Assembly (NCBI GenBank): GCA_963707905.1
Contig: CAVPSA010000030.1
Coordinates: 1 to 64,000, forward strand
DNA length: 64,000 nucleotides
From: DASXKD01 sp963707905
Lineage (GTDB): Bacteria; Actinomycetota; Actinomycetes; Streptosporangiales; Streptosporangiaceae
Direction of reading: 5' to 3'
Part shown: piece by piece, positions 62,345-64,000 of the stretch
Numbering within the stretch: position 1 is the first letter of the stretch
How the letters are laid out: every line of letters starts with the position of its first letter
Translations under genes and position numbers: made by a program
The notes under the pieces: model-generated
Seen by the model: only the letters and a program-made list of their open reading frames with translations
What the model was told of the DNA's origin: nothing
The model's database searches: none

Positions 62345-64000
62345 TTAGGAATTGAGGTTGATCACGTGTGGGGAGGGGGCTTCCCGGCTGGGCGCGGGAG
62401 CTTCGGCGGCCGGCATACCCCAGGGCGGGCAGGGCAGCCGTGGTGAGGTGGCCACGCCAGCGATGACCCGGTCCGGCCGCACCAGGACGGCCATCGCCGG
62501 GTCGCGGACCAGTGCCTGCAAGGCCGCGGTCCCGTGGCCGCCGACGGGGCTGACTTCGGCGTAGTCGCGGTCGGCCGGGCCGGTAACTGCGGCGTGGCCC
62601 GGCGGCCTGACCTGGCTGGCCGCACCGGGTGCGGGTGCGGCGGTGACCCGTACGAGCAGGAGACGGTGGCGCTGGCACAGGCTGACCAGGCCGGCGCCGG
62701 GCTGCCCGGCGGTCAGAACCGCCGCCCGTCCCTGCAGCACCGCGTCCAGCGGGACCGGCGCGCCCGCACCGGTTATCACCAGGGGGTTGGGGATCAGGGC
62801 GCCGACCTTCGCTGCGGCGCGCCCACGGACGACCCACCGCGGGGTGTGCCGTAGCGCGCCCGCCTTCAGGCACGGCGTCCGGGTGGACGCCATCGCTTCG
62901 CGGAAGCGGGCGCTGCGGACGGCGGCGGCGAGGGCGACCCGGCGGACCGCGGCGGCCCGGTCCTGCCCGCCGGTCATCGCCCAGCCGACCCGGACCGCCT
63001 TCTTGACCATGGCGTGGGCGTGCGGCCGGCGTTCGATGTCGTAGGTGCCGAGCAGGTCCTCTCCGGCCCGGCCGGTCAGTACGTGAGCGATCTTCCAGGC
63101 GAGGTTGTCTGCGTCGCGCAGCCCGGCTGCCAGGCCCTGGCCAATGAACGGCGGGGTGAGGTGGGCGGCGTCGCCGAGCAGGAAGACCCGCCCGGTCTGG
63201 AAGCGGGATGCCAGCCGGGCCCGGAACGTGTAGCTGGCGCTGCGGATGATCTCCAGGCCCGTCCAGGTCCCGGCGCCCGGTCCAGGGCTCGCAGGAGCCT
63301 GCCGAGGGCGTCCGGGGTGATCATGCTCGGCTTCGTCGTCGCTGTCGTGCAGCTGGAACTCCCACCGGTAGCGGTGGCCGGTGACCTGCATGAAGGTGGC
63401 GGCCCGGGCGGGGTCGCAGATCTGCTCCACGCCGTCCCAGGTGTCGAGGAGCTTGTCGGACCGGATGTCGATCACGAGCCAGCGCTCGGTGAACCCGAGG
63501 TCTTCCATGGTGATCCCGGCCAGCTCCCGGATGGTGCTGTTGGCGCCGTCGCAGCCCAGCACCAGGCGCCCGGTGAACGTTTGCCCGGTCCCGTCCGCTG
63601 CGAGGTCGGCGTGGACCTCGACCGGGTGATCGCTGGCGAGCGGGCCGAAGGTGCCGTCCATCCCGGTGACCTCCACGCCGCGGTGGAAGTCGATCAGCGG
63701 GTGCCGACCGACCCGGGTGAACAGCAGATCTTCCAGGTCGGGCTGGTGAAACATGTTCGCTTGCGGGAAGCCGTTGATGCCAACCTCGTGCTCACGGCCG
63801 AACTCGGCCATGACTCGGTGGTCGGCGTCGAGCAGGCGCAGCCCGCTGCACGACCGGGACCGGGCCAGGAATCCCTCGCTGACGCCGATCCGCGTAGAGG
63901 GTCCGGGCCGACTTCGTCATCGAGGTGGACGGCACGGGGCAGCGGATGGGGCTGGGGGTGGCGTTCCAGCAGGGTGACGGGTACCCCGAAGTCGGCGAGC
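62345..64000 (-). CDS. FAD-dependent aromatic monooxygenase (MhpA/PheA-TfdB family), partial, frame breaks near its start
   Basis: The 488 clean codons from 63811 hold LVLGCDGANSTIRELAGITM (the second FAD/NAD(P)H DG motif) and GRVFLLGDAAHLTPPFIGQG (the GD motif), with a thioredoxin-like C-terminal domain. The N-terminal part lies further upstream: LADFGVPVTLLERHPQPHPL is in another frame and joins only if one base is removed near 63909 and one near 63890. The GxGxxG start is outside the window. It would hydroxylate an aromatic or polyketide-like substrate with NAD(P)H and O2. Substrate unknown. Confidence 0.85.

Noticed and set aside
61848..62873. Minus frame of 341 codons across DoxX and the monooxygenase end.
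   Set aside because: Arg/Gly-rich shadow; the DoxX helices and the monooxygenase C-terminus are read clearly in other frames.

Overview
This is about 64 kb of very GC-rich DNA with frequent GTG starts, short overlaps between genes (ATGA, GTGA) and families typical of Actinomycetota: DLW-39, DUF6788, DUF6457, DUF6325, XRE- and GntR-type regulators with a periplasmic-binding-like domain, and a LuxR of the large ATP-binding type. The host is best read as a soil-type actinomycete. Order and genus cannot be fixed from the sequence.

Region by region. (1) 0.2-7.4 kb: a LysR regulator divergent from an aerobic carbon monoxide dehydrogenase operon in the order coxM-coxS-coxL-coxD-coxE. (2) 7.6-10.5 kb: an ABC-F protein, a DLW-39 peptide, a HAD-like protein without its catalytic aspartates, and tRNA-Ala(TGC). 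(3) 10.8-16.0 kb: an MBL hydrolase, a frameshifted TetR with a DHA2 exporter, a second TetR divergent from a STAS protein across a perfect palindrome, and a small Cys-pair protein. (4) 16.3-22.3 kb: two convergent regulators (XRE and GntR), both with ligand-binding domains of the oxyanion-binding type, next to a tungstate/molybdate-type ABC transporter and a TauE/SafE exporter. (5) 22.5-24.1 kb: decayed integrase remnants around a DUF6788 gene. (6) 24-31 kb: aquaporin, universal stress protein, a Phd/RelE toxin-antitoxin pair, a ClC channel and a DHA2 exporter. (7) 32-42 kb: a CoA-disulfide reductase/rhodanese fusion, then a tightly overlapping minus-strand operon. That operon encodes a soluble PhsA/PsrA-like molybdopterin enzyme, its four-cluster ferredoxin, a 1027-residue NuoF-like/GltD-like/ferredoxin fusion, a glucose dehydrogenase and a gluconolactonase-type protein. 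(8) 42-44 kb: DUF6457 and moeA. (9) 44-62 kb: an island of small stress-type and membrane genes (DUF2252, K+ channel, FUSC, TMEM175, DUF1269, DUF6325, SHOCT, PLDc_N, LuxR) mixed with truncated paralogues. (10) 62-64 kb: DoxX and an FAD monooxygenase that runs off the window.

Two themes tie the window together. The first is molybdenum: a CO dehydrogenase, a bis-MGD enzyme, an oxyanion importer with two candidate sensors, MoeA and DUF6457 lie within 44 kb. The second is a recurring palindromic upstream element (core TTCACCTAGGTGAA, usually with a second AGGTGA/TCACCT dyad). It occurs ten times between 27.4 and 57.4 kb and can be assigned each time to a downstream gene in a consistent orientation. 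It precedes the molybdopterin operon, the ClC channel and most of the stress-type genes, and looks like the operator of an undescribed regulon.

Several genes carry single-base frame breaks, some beside homopolymers (LysR, TetR, antiporter, the AGFTLHHC gene, the terminal monooxygenase). Together with a run of 19 G this suggests some breaks are assembly errors. Other lesions, such as truncated paralogues and the duplicated LuxR 3' end, look like real recombination and decay.
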